The notes below the pieces were generated by a model. That model was not told the DNA's origin. It was given only the letters and a program-made list of their open reading frames with translations, and did no database searches. Below, piece by piece: positions 24,920 to 35,102 of a DNA stretch of 64,000 nt (its first letter is position 1; each line of letters begins with the position of its first letter). Where the stretch lies: contig NZ_CVPE01000006.1 in NCBI RefSeq assembly GCF_001049895.1, positions 1,076,503 to 1,140,502 on the forward strand, in the 5' to 3' direction. Made by a program: the position numbers and the translations under genes. This DNA comes from Rubeoparvulum massiliense (GTDB taxonomy: Bacteria; Bacillota; Bacilli; Rubeoparvulales; Rubeoparvulaceae).

Positions 24920-27622
24920 TTATTTACGAAGCTGACGTAGAACTGTTTGAAGAATACCACCATTATGGTAGTATTCAATATCTACCACACTGTCGAGACG
25001 TACAATGGCGTCGAACTGAAGGGTTGTTCCATCCTCACGTTTTGCTTCGACTTTGACTGTTTGACCTGGTGTAATCTCATTGCTGAGGCCTAGGATGTCA
25101 AAGGTTTCAGTACCATCGATACCAAGGTCCTTCCAGCCTGTATTACCAGCAAACTGTAGTGGGAGCACGCCCATCCCTACGAGGTTACTACGGTGAATCC
25201 GTTCGAAGCTCTCAGCGATAACTGCTTTAACGCCAAGAAGGTTGGTACCCTTGGCTGCCCAGTCTCGAGAGCTACCTGTACCATACTCTTTCCCTGCTAA
25301 TACAACAAGCGACGTGCCATCTTGTTGATACTTCATGGCTGCATCATAGATGGACATCACTTCATCGGTTGGCAGATACTTTGTATAACCGCCTTCCACA
25401 CCAGGAATCATCTGATTCCGAATACGGATATTGGCGAAGGTACCGCGCATCATCACCTCATGGTTCCCACGGCGTGACCCATAGGAGTTAAAGTCACGAA
25501 CCTCCACACCATGTTCCTGTAGATATTTACCAGCTGGGCTATCCACAGCAATATTCCCAGCAGGTGAGATATGGTCTGTGGTTACAGAATCCCCCAGTAA
25601 AGCGAGAACCTTCGCACCACGAATCTCTATAATATCCGCTAATTCACCTTTTAATCCCACAAAGAATGGGGGATTTTGAATATAGGTAGAACGCTCATCC
25701 CAATCATAGAGCTGTCCTGTCGGTGCTTCAATCTGATTCCATTGCTCATTGGCATCGAAGACGGAAGCATATTGCTGACGGAAGAGCTCTGCGTCCATTC
25801 CTTGTTTAAATGCCTCGGCAATCTCTTGAGCAGTAGGCCAAATATCGCGAAGATACACAGGTTGACCCTGTTCATCTTGACCAATGGCTTCAGTCTTGAA
25901 GTCAATATTCACATTACCAGCTAAGGCATAGGCCACAACAAGAGGTGGCGAAGCGAGATAGTTCGCCTTCACTTGAGCATGGATCCGACCTTCAAAGTTC
26001 CGATTTCCTGAGAGTACAGCAGCCACAGTTAAATCGTTGTCAGCAATGGCTTTGCTCACTTCATCAGGCAGAGGACCACTGTTCCCAATACAGGTGGTAC
26101 AGCCATAACCTACCACATTGAAGCCTAACTTTTCGAGGTATGGTAATAAACCAGCACGGGTAAGGTACTCTGTAACCACACGGGAACCAGGTGCTAGTGA
26201 GCTCTTCACAAAGGCTGGCTTCACAAGACCCCGCTCCACTGCTTTTTTCGCTAGCAAGCCTGCGCCTAGCATCACACTAGGATTAGAGGTGTTGGTACAG
26301 CTGGTAATGGCAGCGATCACCACTGAACCTGTGCCTAGCTCAGAATGCTGACCATTAGGATGTTCCACTGTTACCTTTTTGCACATAGCATCTGCAGCTA
26401 CCCCAAATCCACCATCTTGGATGGGCTTCTGTAGTGTAGCTTGCCAGTTTGCTTTCATCTCGTCGAGATCGATACGATCTTGTGGACGACGAGGACCAGA
26501 TAGACTTGGCTTCACAGTAGCAAGATCCAGCTCAAGAGTATCCGTAAATTGTGGAGCCTCCATGCCATCGACACGGAATAAGCCTTGTTCTTTATAGTAA
26601 GCTTCCACAAGTTGAACTAGCTCTTCATCACGACCGGTGCTCCGTAAGTATTGAAGTGTCTCATCATCTACTGGGAAGAAGCCCATGGTTGCACCATACT
26701 CTGGTGCCATGTTGGCAACGGTAGCACGGTCAGCCAAGCTAATATTGCTGAGGCCATCTCCATAGAACTCAACAAATTTACCAACTACACCTTTTTTCCG
26801 TAGCATCTGAACAACAGTGAGTGCTAAGTCAGTTGCAGTAGCACCCTCTTGCAATTGACCGATTAGCTTAAATCCGATTACCGCTGGTGTGACGAAATAG
26901 AGGGGTTGACCAAGCATTCCTGCTTCCGCTTCAATTCCACCTACCCCCCAGCCTAGTACACCGAGACCATTGATCATGGTGGTATGGGAGTCGGTACCCA
27001 CTAAGGAATCAGGGAAAACAACCTTCTGACCATTCTCTTCCTTAACCTGAGCTACCTTGGCAAGGTACTCCAAGTTTACCTGATGCACAATACCGGTAGC
27101 TGGTGGTACAACGCGGAAATTTTCGAATGAGTCTTTTGCCCAGCGCAAGAATTTATAGCGCTCCTCATTCCGTTCAAATTCCCGTTTCATATTGTATGCT
27201 AATGCATCGTCATTACCGAATTGGTCGACCATCACAGAGTGGTCAATGACTAAATCCACAGGTACCAAGGGATTAATTCGATCTGGATTTCCATTCACGT
27301 CAGCCATGGCTTGTCGCATAGCAGCAAGATCTACTACTGCTGGAACACCTGTGAAGTCCTGAAGTACAATACGCGCAGGCTTGAATGGTACCTCTTTATT
27401 CTTGCCAGCTCCTTCACTCCAGCTTGCTAGTTGCTTGACATGCTCTTCTGTGACAGATTTTCCGTCTACTTGCCGAACTGCTGCTTCCAAGAGTACCTTC
27501 ATAGAGAAGGGGAGTCGAGAAACAGGGCCGAATCCTTGCTCTTCCAAGTCTTTCAAGGAATAGTAAGCATATGATTGATCCCCAACTTGTAAATCACGCT
27601 TTACATTAAAAACATCTTTCAT
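24920..27622 (-). CDS. acnA: Aconitate hydratase AcnA
   Basis: 900 residues, normal for AcnA/CitB/IRP-type aconitases. Cluster ligands are in [18 protein letters not shown] (near residue 440) and [14 protein letters not shown] (near 505). Substrate motifs include [35 protein letters not shown], and [13 protein letters not shown]. It interconverts citrate and isocitrate, and apo forms of this class also bind RNA in Bacillus. It is monocistronic with a perfect TATAAT (27698-27703, minus strand) but no good -35 box, which suggests regulated transcription, for example by CcpC or CodY in relatives. No operator was confirmed. Confidence 0.97.
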   Translation of the reverse strand: MKDVFNVKRDLQVGDQSYAYYSLKDLEEQGFGPVSRLPFSMKVLLEAAVRQVDGKSVTEEHVKQLASWSEGAGKNKEVPFKPARIVLQDFTGVPAVVDLAAMRQAMADVNGNPDRINPLVPVDLVIDHSVMVDQFGNDDALAYNMKREFERNEERYKFLRWAKDSFENFRVVPPATGIVHQVNLEYLAKVAQVKEENGQKVVFPDSLVGTDSHTTMINGLGVLGWGVGGIEAEAGMLGQPLYFVTPAVIGFKLIGQLQEGATATDLALTVVQMLRKKGVVGKFVEFYGDGLSNISLADRATVANMAPEYGATMGFFPVDDETLQYLRSTGRDEELVQLVEAYYKEQGLFRVDGMEAPQFTDTLELDLATVKPSLSGPRRPQDRIDLDEMKANWQATLQKPIQDGGFGVAADAMCKKVTVEHPNGQHSELGTGSVVIAAITSCTNTSNPSVMLGAGLLAKKAVERGLVKPAFVKSSLAPGSRVVTEYLTRAGLLPYLEKLGFNVVGYGCTTCIGNSGPLPDEVSKAIADNDLTVAAVLSGNRNFEGRIHAQVKANYLASPPLVVAYALAGNVNIDFKTEAIGQDEQGQPVYLRDIWPTAQEIAEAFKQGMDAELFRQQYASVFDANEQWNQIEAPTGQLYDWDERSTYIQNPPFFVGLKGELADIIEIRGAKVLALLGDSVTTDHISPAGNIAVDSPAGKYLQEHGVEVRDFNSYGSRRGNHEVMMRGTFANIRIRNQMIPGVEGGYTKYLPTDEVMSIYDAAMKYQQDGTSLVVLAGKEYGTGSSRDWAAKGTNLLGVKAVIAESFERIHRSNLVGMGVLPLQFAGNTGWKDLGIDGTETFDILGLSNEITPGQTVKVEAKREDGTTLQFDAIVRLDSVVDIEYYHNGGILQTVLRQLRK

Positions 27623-27781
27623 TCACGGTCCCTCCTTTAACATCCCTTGCTTGTTGTTTCACCTGTTGAAACTGTGTTTTACTTTTTAATCATTTTTATT
27701 ATACATGATCTCGTAACAGAAAGGTAGCCTTAATTCACAACTTATTCGCACTTAGTTCAATTAAAGTCTTGATTTTTTCAC

Positions 27782-27810
27782 TTTACTGTTCTTCGGTTAT
27801 TTATTATAAT
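27782..27810 (+). promoter_or_regulatory. Predicted promoter of the IclR-family gene
   Basis: TTTACT, a 17-nt spacer, then a perfect TATAAT, 55 bp before the start codon. Confidence 0.55.
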
Positions 27811-27865
27811 CATAATCATTACAATGTGGTTTCACACTCCGAAACAAATGAGGCGAGTGATAATA

Positions 27866-28618
27866 ATGAGTAATCAAGAACATGAGAAAAAAGTACCTGT
27901 TCGTGCAGTGGAGAGAGCCTTACATATTCTGCTCTGCTTTCTCGATGAACGGGAATTAACCCTAACGCAGATCGCCACCAAGACAGGACTTCATAAAAGT
28001 ACTGCTTATCGCTTGCTCGCTACGCTAGAGCAAAACGGTTTCATCATCCGAGAAGATGATGGCGAGCAGTATCAATTAGGCTACCGCATCTGGGAACTTT
28101 CCAATCAGGTGAACACCTCCCAGCATCCAGCACTCCTCTGCCTATCTGAGATGGAGCAATTGCGTGATGAATTGGATGAAACGGTCAGTCTTTATGTCCG
28201 TGATGGCTATGAGCGCCTGCGCATTCAATCAGTGGAAAGCCGTCAGCCCATCCGACGTGTAGCTCCTGTGGGTGTTCGTCTTCCCCTGATTGTGGGTGCA
28301 TCAAGTAAGGTGCTTGTTGCATATGAGGCACCTGATGTACAAAGCAGGTTGATCGATGAATTAGCTAGTGCCTCATCCATTCAACCAGAACTTTATCGCG
28401 CACAGATTCTTCAAGTTCAGCTCCAAGGCTTCGCAAAAAGCTTCGAAGAGCGTGAAGTCGGGGCAGCAGCCATCAGCGTTCCTGTCTTAACCAAGTCCAA
28501 TCGGCTCATCGCTGCACTTACTGTCTCCGGTCCCGCTAATCGCCTTACATCCGAGCAGATGGATCAAATTCTACCGTGCATTCAGCAGTCTTCAGAGCGT
28601 ATGGGTGCAAAATTTTAG
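27866..28618 (+). CDS. IclR-family transcriptional regulator
   Basis: 250 residues from the ATG at 27866, which has GAGGCGAG upstream; an earlier in-frame start at 27824 lies close to the promoter. The winged helix-turn-helix is VRAVERALHILLCFLDERE to STAYRLLATLEQNGFIIRED. The effector domain follows with YVRDGYERLRIQSVESRQPIRR-like and VGVRLPLIVGASSKVLVA segments, ending EREVGAAAISVPVL. IclR regulators sense small organic acids and control catabolic genes. It is divergent from acnA, but control of acnA is only a positional guess. Confidence 0.92.
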   Translation: MSNQEHEKKVPVRAVERALHILLCFLDERELTLTQIATKTGLHKSTAYRLLATLEQNGFIIREDDGEQYQLGYRIWELSNQVNTSQHPALLCLSEMEQLRDELDETVSLYVRDGYERLRIQSVESRQPIRRVAPVGVRLPLIVGASSKVLVAYEAPDVQSRLIDELASASSIQPELYRAQILQVQLQGFAKSFEEREVGAAAISVPVLTKSNRLIAALTVSGPANRLTSEQMDQILPCIQQSSERMGAKF

Positions 28619-28656
28619 CCTCCCACCCTTTAAGTTCAATCTCCCTAAATGGTTAC

Positions 28657-28694
28657 GAAAAAAGATTGGGAAGCCTAGTTCCCAATCTTTTTTC
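28657..28694. terminator. Bidirectional terminator
   Basis: GAAAAAAGATTGGGAA and TTCCCAATCTTTTTTC form a perfect 16-bp stem. It serves both the iclR-type gene (+) and the mrp operon (-), and it overlaps the mrpG stop codon. Confidence 0.95.
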
Positions 28695-29052
28695 ATTCCT
28701 TCTCTGTATGATTTTCCTTTAGATCATCATGAATACTAATGGATGCTAGAGGAACACCACGATGATATGCAGCTCGTGCGATCATATGTCCTCCCACTGG
28801 CGATGTCATAAAGAGGAAGATAATCCCTAATAATAGTTTCCCGACAAAGAGTTTATCCACATCCCAAAAATAGAAACCAGTGGCCAGTAAAAGACCGATA
28901 ATTCCTAAGGTAGAGCTTTTCGTAGCTGCATGCAGTCTTGTATAGATATCTGGCAAGCGTACTAGGCCAAAAGAACCCAAAAAGCTGAAGAAAAGACCGA
29001 CAATCAGCATGAAACTAATCACGTACTCGCTCAATAATGACACCCTTTTCAA
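28693..29052 (-). CDS. mrpG: Mrp Na+/H+ antiporter subunit G
   Basis: 119 residues with three membrane spans and the MrpG signature LGSFGLVRLPDIYTRLHAATKSSTLG. The ATG at 29052 gives a 38-bp overlap with mrpF; a TTG at 29034, 6 nt after AAGGGTG, is a realistic alternative start. MrpG is one of the small subunits of the hetero-oligomeric antiporter that exports Na+ in exchange for H+, important for alkali and salt tolerance. It is the last gene of the operon; the polar tail (SIHDDLKENHTEKE) is cytoplasmic or exposed. Confidence 0.93.
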   Translation of the reverse strand: MKRVSLLSEYVISFMLIVGLFFSFLGSFGLVRLPDIYTRLHAATKSSTLGIIGLLLATGFYFWDVDKLFVGKLLLGIIFLFMTSPVGGHMIARAAYHRGVPLASISIHDDLKENHTEKE

Positions 29053-29296
29053 AGTATTTTGATGCAGCTACTGTCCCGATGAAGGACAAGATGCTAAACA
29101 ATAAAATCACATCAGCAAAGGCTTCGGTATGAAATTTCATCGAGAGTAAGGCAATCACACCGATTAAGTTGACCCCTAAAGAGTCGAGAGCGATCACTTT
29201 ATCAGCTCGTGTAGGACCACGTAAGACACGATATAGACAATTGAGGATAGATATCGCTAGGATGACTAAACCGACGTTGACGATGATCTCAATCAT
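29015..29296 (-). CDS. mrpF: Mrp Na+/H+ antiporter subunit F
   Basis: 93 residues with three membrane spans. The segment CLYRVLRGPTRADKVIALDSLG is the MrpF/PhaF hallmark, with the conserved Asp in the R-A-D motif. SD GGAGGTG 5 nt before ATG. Its start overlaps the mrpE stop by 4 bp (ATGA), so translation is coupled. B. subtilis MrpF also affects bile acid and Na+ efflux. Confidence 0.94.
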   Translation of the reverse strand: MIEIIVNVGLVILAISILNCLYRVLRGPTRADKVIALDSLGVNLIGVIALLSMKFHTEAFADVILLFSILSFIGTVAASKYFEKGVIIERVRD

Positions 29297-29769
29297 CTTG
29301 TCACCTCCATAATCTGACGTTCAAACGTATCCTTGATGGAACGAATCGCTTCCTCCACATCAGGAAGATCCATGGCATGAATGTAGAGAATATTCCCTTC
29401 AGGTGCAATGTTCACTGTTAATGTGCCTGGTGTTAAAGTGATCAAATTGGCTAGCAATGTAATCTCGAACTCTGTCGTCAATTCTGTAGGTAGTGCAAAG
29501 ATGCCTGGTTGAATGTTCAGTTTCGGTGAAAGCACTTGCTTCGCCACCGTAATATTGGCCTTAATCAACTCCACAATAAAGAGTAAGGTGAGCTTGATAA
29601 AAGCCCAAACACGCTTTAGATAGAATGTTCCAGGTAGAAAGTTATGAAACACATAGAGCAATCCCATCCCGATTACATAGCCCACAACCAAGGTGACAAA
29701 AGACCAATCATCATTTAATAATGCCCAGACAATTGATAATGCAAGGTTCAGCACAATTTGAAATGCCAT
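29293..29769 (-). CDS. mrpE: Mrp Na+/H+ antiporter subunit E
   Basis: 158 residues. Two to three N-terminal membrane spans (IVLNLALSIVWALLNDDWSF, LVVGYVIGMGLLYVF) precede a cytoplasmic domain with the family motif ANLITLTPGTLTVNIAPEG. MrpE is needed for full antiport activity. The SD is GGGGTAA, and the gene starts 6 bp after mrpD. Confidence 0.94.
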   Translation of the reverse strand: MAFQIVLNLALSIVWALLNDDWSFVTLVVGYVIGMGLLYVFHNFLPGTFYLKRVWAFIKLTLLFIVELIKANITVAKQVLSPKLNIQPGIFALPTELTTEFEITLLANLITLTPGTLTVNIAPEGNILYIHAMDLPDVEEAIRSIKDTFERQIMEVTR

Positions 29770-29775
29770 TTATCA

Positions 29776-31257
29776 TTACCCCTTTAGCACCGCATCAATA
29801 TAGATGGTGGGATCACTCAATTGTTTTGCAATGGTCTCAAACACTGGCATAAACCATTCTGCTCCCAATCCGAGGATAATCGATAAGGTTACCAAGAAAA
29901 TACTTGGGAAAAGAAGTGAACCGATGGCTTTACGCGGCTCCCCTTCCTTCAACTTCGATACGCCCCAGAAACCATGTATAAAGATGCGCATTAATGAGTA
30001 GAGAATGAGGAAACTGACTGCAATGCTGATCCCTACCAACAAATACTGTTCCACTTCAAAGCCACCTTCAATTAAGAGTAGCTTTCCAACAAAGCCACTA
30101 AATGGCGGAATACCTGCTAAGGATAAGGTTGCTAAGAAGAACGTCCAGCCTAAGGCAGGGTAGGATTTGATTAAACCACCCATCTGACGATAATCATGGG
30201 TAGATGCTACATAACCAATGGTCCCCGCTAAGAGGAAGAGTCCAGCCTTAATGATCATATCGTGCACCATATAGAAGATGGTACCTTGAATGGCGGTGGT
30301 GGTTCCAAATGCAACCCCCATCAACATAAAGCCTACAGCAACAATGACATTATAGGCCACGATAGAGCGTACATCCTTGCTGGCGATCGCACCGAAGATT
30401 CCAAACACCATGGTGAGACCCGCAATGACAAAGAAGAAGGGCTGGACGAAGCCTGAATCCATACCAAATATGATGAGAAAACTACGAATAATCGCATAAA
30501 CACCGACCTTGGTCAAGAGTCCACCAAACAGAGCTGCAATGGCGCTTGGTGGTACTGTATATGAACCTGGTAACCAGAAATAGAGTGGGAATAAGGCTCC
30601 CTTCATGGCAAATACGAGGAAGAAAAGGATGGCGATAACCAGTAAGATCCCTTCACCTTCCACAGAATGAATACGTTGGGCTAAATCTGCCATATTCAAT
30701 GATCCAGTTACTGCATATAGATAGGCAACTGCAATGAGGAAGAGCGTTGACGAAACGATATTGATGATCACATACTTGATCGTTTCACGAAACTGTGCCT
30801 TATTTCCTCCGATGATAATAAGTACATAGGATGCAATTAAGAGCACTTCAAAGAAAACGAATAAGTTGAAAATGTCACCGGTAAGAAAAGCGCCTACAAC
30901 CCCTAAGAGCATAAATTGAAAGAGGGGATAAAAATAGCTCTTTTCTCGATCCTCCCCAATGGTTGAAAAGGAAAAGATCAGCGCAGCTACCGCTACGATG
31001 TTGGCAGTAATCACGAGGACAATTGCCAGCATATCCGCAACAAAAGCAATTCCATAAGGTAATGGCCATCCTCCAAAGGTGAGTGTCTGTATCCCATCTG
31101 TCATAATCTGCTTACCAACGATAATAGCAACAAAAATCGTAGCGAAAATCGAAAGAATACTCAAAGTCCGTTGCAATACAACATGCTTAGCAAAGAATAT
31201 TAAGAAGATCCCCGTTAAAAACGGAATGATAATGGGAAGCACAATTAAATTATTCAT
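29776..31257 (-). CDS. mrpD: Mrp Na+/H+ antiporter subunit D
   Basis: 493 residues with about 14 membrane spans, homologous to the complex I subunits NuoM/NuoN. A conserved Glu in the early helix region (FNLFVFFEVLLIASYVL) and the Lys/His-containing core FAMKGALFPLYFWLPGSYT are proton-pathway residues. SD GAGAGGAG. The gene overlaps mrpC by 8 bp. Together with MrpA it forms the ion-translocating part of the complex. Confidence 0.95.
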   Translation of the reverse strand: MNNLIVLPIIIPFLTGIFLIFFAKHVVLQRTLSILSIFATIFVAIIVGKQIMTDGIQTLTFGGWPLPYGIAFVADMLAIVLVITANIVAVAALIFSFSTIGEDREKSYFYPLFQFMLLGVVGAFLTGDIFNLFVFFEVLLIASYVLIIIGGNKAQFRETIKYVIINIVSSTLFLIAVAYLYAVTGSLNMADLAQRIHSVEGEGILLVIAILFFLVFAMKGALFPLYFWLPGSYTVPPSAIAALFGGLLTKVGVYAIIRSFLIIFGMDSGFVQPFFFVIAGLTMVFGIFGAIASKDVRSIVAYNVIVAVGFMLMGVAFGTTTAIQGTIFYMVHDMIIKAGLFLLAGTIGYVASTHDYRQMGGLIKSYPALGWTFFLATLSLAGIPPFSGFVGKLLLIEGGFEVEQYLLVGISIAVSFLILYSLMRIFIHGFWGVSKLKEGEPRKAIGSLLFPSIFLVTLSIILGLGAEWFMPVFETIAKQLSDPTIYIDAVLKG

Positions 31258-31588
31258 CTTTGACTCCTCTCAACTCATCCATATCATCCGTACCCAGCTT
31301 CTTGTGCATACTGTAAGCAAGCACCAATAGGTAAGAAGTAACGCCAAATCCGATGACGATGGATGTTAAGATAAGCGCCTGCGGTATGGGATCTGTATAT
31401 GCTGTTACTCCATCAGTAATCACTGGTGGCGCGCCTCGTTTCAGCTTAGACATGGTCATAATCAAAAGATGAACTCCGTGGGAATAGATGACCGTGCCTA
31501 GAATGATCCGGAATAGGTTACGCGACATCACGAGATATGTGGCCACTGTGAGAAGAACTCCAACTACCACAATCATGAGTAATTCCAT
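31250..31588 (-). CDS. mrpC: Mrp Na+/H+ antiporter subunit C
   Basis: 112 residues with three membrane spans, homologous to complex I NuoK. Family features are MSRNLFRIILGTVIYSHGVH, SKLKRGAPPVI and DPIPQALILTSIVIGFGV. Start and stop overlap with mrpB and mrpD show tight coupling. Confidence 0.95.
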   Translation of the reverse strand: MELLMIVVVGVLLTVATYLVMSRNLFRIILGTVIYSHGVHLLIMTMSKLKRGAPPVITDGVTAYTDPIPQALILTSIVIGFGVTSYLLVLAYSMHKKLGTDDMDELRGVKDE

Positions 31589-32019
31589 TATTCATCGGCT
31601 CCAATCGAAAGAATAATTGTCATCGTAACACCCACGACAACGAAATAAACCCCTAAATCAAAGATCGTAGCAGTTGCTAGTTCTGTCTCACCAAGAAACG
31701 GGAGATCAAACATTCCAAATGCATGGGTTAAAAACGCTTGTCCAAACAATACGCCTCCTAACCCTGTACCAACTGCCAACAGAAGACCGATCCCAATCAT
31801 GATACGGAAGTGAAAGTTCTTCCGCTTTTCGATGGTCTCCATATCAAATGTAAGATAATTAAGCACCAGCGCTGAAGCTGTGACAAGACCTGCTACGAAT
31901 CCACCGCCTGGATTATTATGACCTGCCAAAAAGAGATAGATGGCAAAGGCTAGGATTAAGTAGGATACGACTTTTGTGGTAGTTTCCAATATCACATTAT
32001 TTAATCGCGGTAGTCTCAT
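31588..32019 (-). CDS. mrpB: Mrp Na+/H+ antiporter subunit B
   Basis: 143 residues with four membrane spans. The motif YLFLAGHNNPGGGFVAGLVT is characteristic of MrpB, which is related to the C-terminal part of MrpA. The gene starts MRLPRLNNVILETTTK and overlaps mrpA by 4 bp (ATGA). Confidence 0.95.
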   Translation of the reverse strand: MRLPRLNNVILETTTKVVSYLILAFAIYLFLAGHNNPGGGFVAGLVTASALVLNYLTFDMETIEKRKNFHFRIMIGIGLLLAVGTGLGGVLFGQAFLTHAFGMFDLPFLGETELATATIFDLGVYFVVVGVTMTIILSIGADE

Positions 32020-34346
32020 ACATCATCCTCTTTTCTATTCCGTAATTTGATCATCGAGTAGATTCCCAGACCAGCAATACTCAAAACAAGAATCTCCAAC
32101 ATGGTATCAAAACCACGGAAGTCAACAAGGATTACATTCACAATATTATGACCGCCAGCTAGATCATAGGAGTGCTTAATAAAGTACTCAGAGATGGGTG
32201 TAAAGAGTCGTGTGCTATGAGCAGAAATTGCAATTAGCATCACGAGTAATCCTACACTGCTACTAATCAGCAGGTTTCTCAATTTTAAGGATTTACTGCC
32301 TTTCTCTTTCGGTACTCGTGGTAGATGAACGAAGGCTAATAGGAAAAGAACCATGCTGATGGTTTCTACCACAAGCTGCGTAAGGGCTAAGTCAGGAGCA
32401 CGGAAATCTACAAAGAAAAGAACAACGATATAGCCGATGGCTCCAGTGGTTAAAACCATGGCAATTCTCGATGTGAGAAATGGAACGGTAATAGCTGCTG
32501 CAATCACACCAAGCGCCAAGAGAACCTCATACCAGCCAACAGGAGCTAAGTCCGAAGTGGAGAATGCAAAACTATCGGTAGTAAGGAGAAGTCCGCCACT
32601 CAATACGAAAATAAAGATAAAAATAATCGCTAGATAATTACGGAGAGAGCCTGTCATTTGGATACGGGTAAGACTTGTTGTAATCCGATCCAGACCGCGA
32701 AGACTCCGATCATACCAACCATTCCATGTTAAGAATTCAGGTAGATGATTATAGATATGTAGCCACTTTCGGTAGCTTAAGTAAATCAAGGTTCCCACTG
32801 CGATCACGATAAGCGTCATCGCTAACGGCCAGTTAAAGCCATGAAAATGTTCAATCTCTACAGGTTCCTGGGGAATCAATGTAATCGCTTCCACTGCAGG
32901 TGCAAGGATTGGCGCAGAGATCAGGTTTGGGAACAACCCGATGGTAAGGATAATAACCACAAGAATTAATGGAGAAATCAACATCCCTTTCGGTGGATCA
33001 TGGGGCTTTTGCTCCAATTGCTCAAGCTGAAGCTCACCACGAAACACCTTAAAAAAGAGCATCATCGAATAGACAAATGTAAAGATACTCCCTAGGACTG
33101 CAAGAGCAGGAAGTAGGAAGCCCCAATTTAACGTTCCAGCATACTCTACCGATGCAGCAAAGAACATCTCCTTACTAAGGAAACCATTAAAGGGAGGAAT
33201 CCCTGCCATGGCAAAGGTTGCAATAAAGCCCACTGTTGCAGTAATGGGCATGAATGAGAAGAGCCCACCTAAGCGACGGATATCCCGTGTTCCAGTTTCA
33301 TGGTCCACTATCCCTGCCATCATAAAGAGTGAACCCTTGAATGCTGCATGGTTAAAGAGATGGAAAACAGCAGCAGTGACGGCAAGTGGCGTAGAGAATC
33401 CAAGTAGGATGATAATTAAGCCCAGCTGGCTCACTGTGGAATAAGCCAGAATGCCCTTCAAATCAGTCTGCTTCACCGCAAGGAAGGACCCCCAGATGAG
33501 GGTGAGCAGCCCGATCCCAGAAACGATAGGGAACCACCAATCATGAACAGCATAGAGTGGTAAAAAGCGTGCGATCAGATAGATCCCCGCCTTTACCATG
33601 GTGGCCGAGTGCAGATAAGCACTAACAGGAGTTGGTGCTTCCATGGCATCCGGTAACCAGATATGGAAGGGGAACTGTGCTGATTTTGAAAAAGCACCAA
33701 GTAAGATCAAGAGCATACTAGGGAGAAAGAGCGCACTCTCCGCTACCATATCTTTTTGTCCCAATATTTCGCGAATACTGAATGTACCAGTAATCGTATA
33801 AAGTAACACGATTCCTGCAAGCATAGCTAGTCCACCAAAAACCGTCAACAATAAGGACTTCTGTGCACCAAAGCGCGACTTATCTCGCTGATACCAGAAG
33901 CCAATAAGTAAGAAGGATGAAAGACTTGTAAGCTCCCAGAAGGTATAAAGGACAATCATGTTGTCGGAGAGGACAACACCGAGCATGGCCGTCATGAAGA
34001 GCAAAAGATAGATATAGAAATGTCCCAACTGCTCACTGCGGTTGAGATAATAGATGGAATATAGAACAACAAGAGAACCAATGCCTGTAATTATCAAGGC
34101 AAAAAGGATGCTCAAACCATCTAAATAGGTCGTAAAATTCACACCGAGGGAGGGAATCCAAGATAGGTCCTGCAGGACTCTCTCTCCATTCGCCACCTGT
34201 GGTAACAAGCGAAGAAAGCTAACGAATAAGAGAACGGGAACAAGTAGTACGAACCACCCAACATGGATGGCCTTCACCCTTCGATAAAGCAGTGGTACAA
34301 AAAGGGTAAAGAGCAATGGTGCCAACACGAGAAGCTGCAATTGCAC
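32016..34346 (-). CDS. mrpA: Mrp Na+/H+ antiporter subunit A
   Basis: 776 residues, close to the usual 800. The start is a GTG at 34346, 10 nt after GGAGG. It is a NuoL-like protein of about 20 spans with a C-terminal MrpB-like extension. Key segments are FWELTSLSSFLLIGFWY (with the conserved Glu), SKSAQFPFHIWLPDAMEAPT (with the conserved Lys and Asp) and SATMVKAGIYLIARF. It is the first gene of the seven-gene operon. A perfect TATAAT (34416-34421, minus strand) lies about 70 bp upstream with a weak -35 box. Confidence 0.96.
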   Translation of the reverse strand: MQLQLLVLAPLLFTLFVPLLYRRVKAIHVGWFVLLVPVLLFVSFLRLLPQVANGERVLQDLSWIPSLGVNFTTYLDGLSILFALIITGIGSLVVLYSIYYLNRSEQLGHFYIYLLLFMTAMLGVVLSDNMIVLYTFWELTSLSSFLLIGFWYQRDKSRFGAQKSLLLTVFGGLAMLAGIVLLYTITGTFSIREILGQKDMVAESALFLPSMLLILLGAFSKSAQFPFHIWLPDAMEAPTPVSAYLHSATMVKAGIYLIARFLPLYAVHDWWFPIVSGIGLLTLIWGSFLAVKQTDLKGILAYSTVSQLGLIIILLGFSTPLAVTAAVFHLFNHAAFKGSLFMMAGIVDHETGTRDIRRLGGLFSFMPITATVGFIATFAMAGIPPFNGFLSKEMFFAASVEYAGTLNWGFLLPALAVLGSIFTFVYSMMLFFKVFRGELQLEQLEQKPHDPPKGMLISPLILVVIILTIGLFPNLISAPILAPAVEAITLIPQEPVEIEHFHGFNWPLAMTLIVIAVGTLIYLSYRKWLHIYNHLPEFLTWNGWYDRSLRGLDRITTSLTRIQMTGSLRNYLAIIFIFIFVLSGGLLLTTDSFAFSTSDLAPVGWYEVLLALGVIAAAITVPFLTSRIAMVLTTGAIGYIVVLFFVDFRAPDLALTQLVVETISMVLFLLAFVHLPRVPKEKGSKSLKLRNLLISSSVGLLVMLIAISAHSTRLFTPISEYFIKHSYDLAGGHNIVNVILVDFRGFDTMLEILVLSIAGLGIYSMIKLRNRKEDDV

Positions 34347-34463
34347 GCGAACAAACCCTCCTTCATCTTTAATCTTTGACGCTTTTGCAAATCATGACAC
34401 GAAATTCATATAGCTATTATACAACATTTGGACATAAAACTTGAACATAAGAATAAAGTATTT

Positions 34464-34506
34464 AAAGAAAAAGACGAGCCGTTATTCCTGCGACTCGTCT
34501 TTTTTC
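34464..34506 (-). terminator. Rho-independent terminator after mobB
   Basis: AAAAAGACGAG and CTCGTCTTTTT form an 11-bp stem 20 bp beyond the mobB stop, with a T-run on the minus strand. Confidence 0.9.
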
Positions 34507-34526
34507 AACTTGTTCGTTTTTCCACC

Positions 34527-35102
34527 TTACGCGTTATTACTACGATTTTCGTTCTGATCTACCTTTTTTGCAATGATTTCAATCATCCATGTAAGGTATG
34601 CTTGTTCATCATCAATATGGAAGATAGGAATCCGTTCTTTTAACTCTTGATAAGCAACGGATGTAATTTTATCTAATGGCACCCAACTGATGATGGCCTG
34701 CAGATTCTCCAGCTTACTAGCGACACAGAACTCCTCTTCTTCACGAACCAGCATCAATTTTGGATAAGCACCTTCTTTATAGCCTTCCACAAGGACAAAA
34801 TCCACATCCAAACAACGATAAAACTTGAGAAGATGCTCGAAGGAGATGCTTTCCTCTGCATTGATTTGCAAAATAAAGGTGCCATTTCCTTCTACACCAG
34901 TAACTATAGCACCAGCATTACGATGTTTTGCAGTATCGGTGCCGTTGTCATGGATGAATGGACGTCCTCCATGTCCATGGTGCTTCAGCGTTGCTACCCG
35001 CCATCCCTCCATATTACAGGCATGGATCACCTTTACGATCAAGGTCGTTTTACCACTATCCTTGTAGCCTACCACCTGTAGAATTGGCTTACCTATGTCC
35101 AT
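34527..35102 (-). CDS. mobB: Molybdopterin-guanine dinucleotide synthesis adaptor MobB
   Basis: 191 residues from the ATG at 35102; AAAGG lies 9-12 nt before it, whereas an ATG at 35114 overlaps that SD. The P-loop is VVGYKDSGKTTLIVKVI near residue 11, followed by ATLKHHGHGG and DTAKHRNAGA, all typical of MobB GTP-binding proteins. It assists MobA in attaching GMP to molybdopterin. It overlaps the end of moeA by 10 bp, so the two genes are cotranscribed. Confidence 0.92.
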   Translation of the reverse strand: MDIGKPILQVVGYKDSGKTTLIVKVIHACNMEGWRVATLKHHGHGGRPFIHDNGTDTAKHRNAGAIVTGVEGNGTFILQINAEESISFEHLLKFYRCLDVDFVLVEGYKEGAYPKLMLVREEEEFCVASKLENLQAIISWVPLDKITSVAYQELKERIPIFHIDDEQAYLTWMIEIIAKKVDQNENRSNNA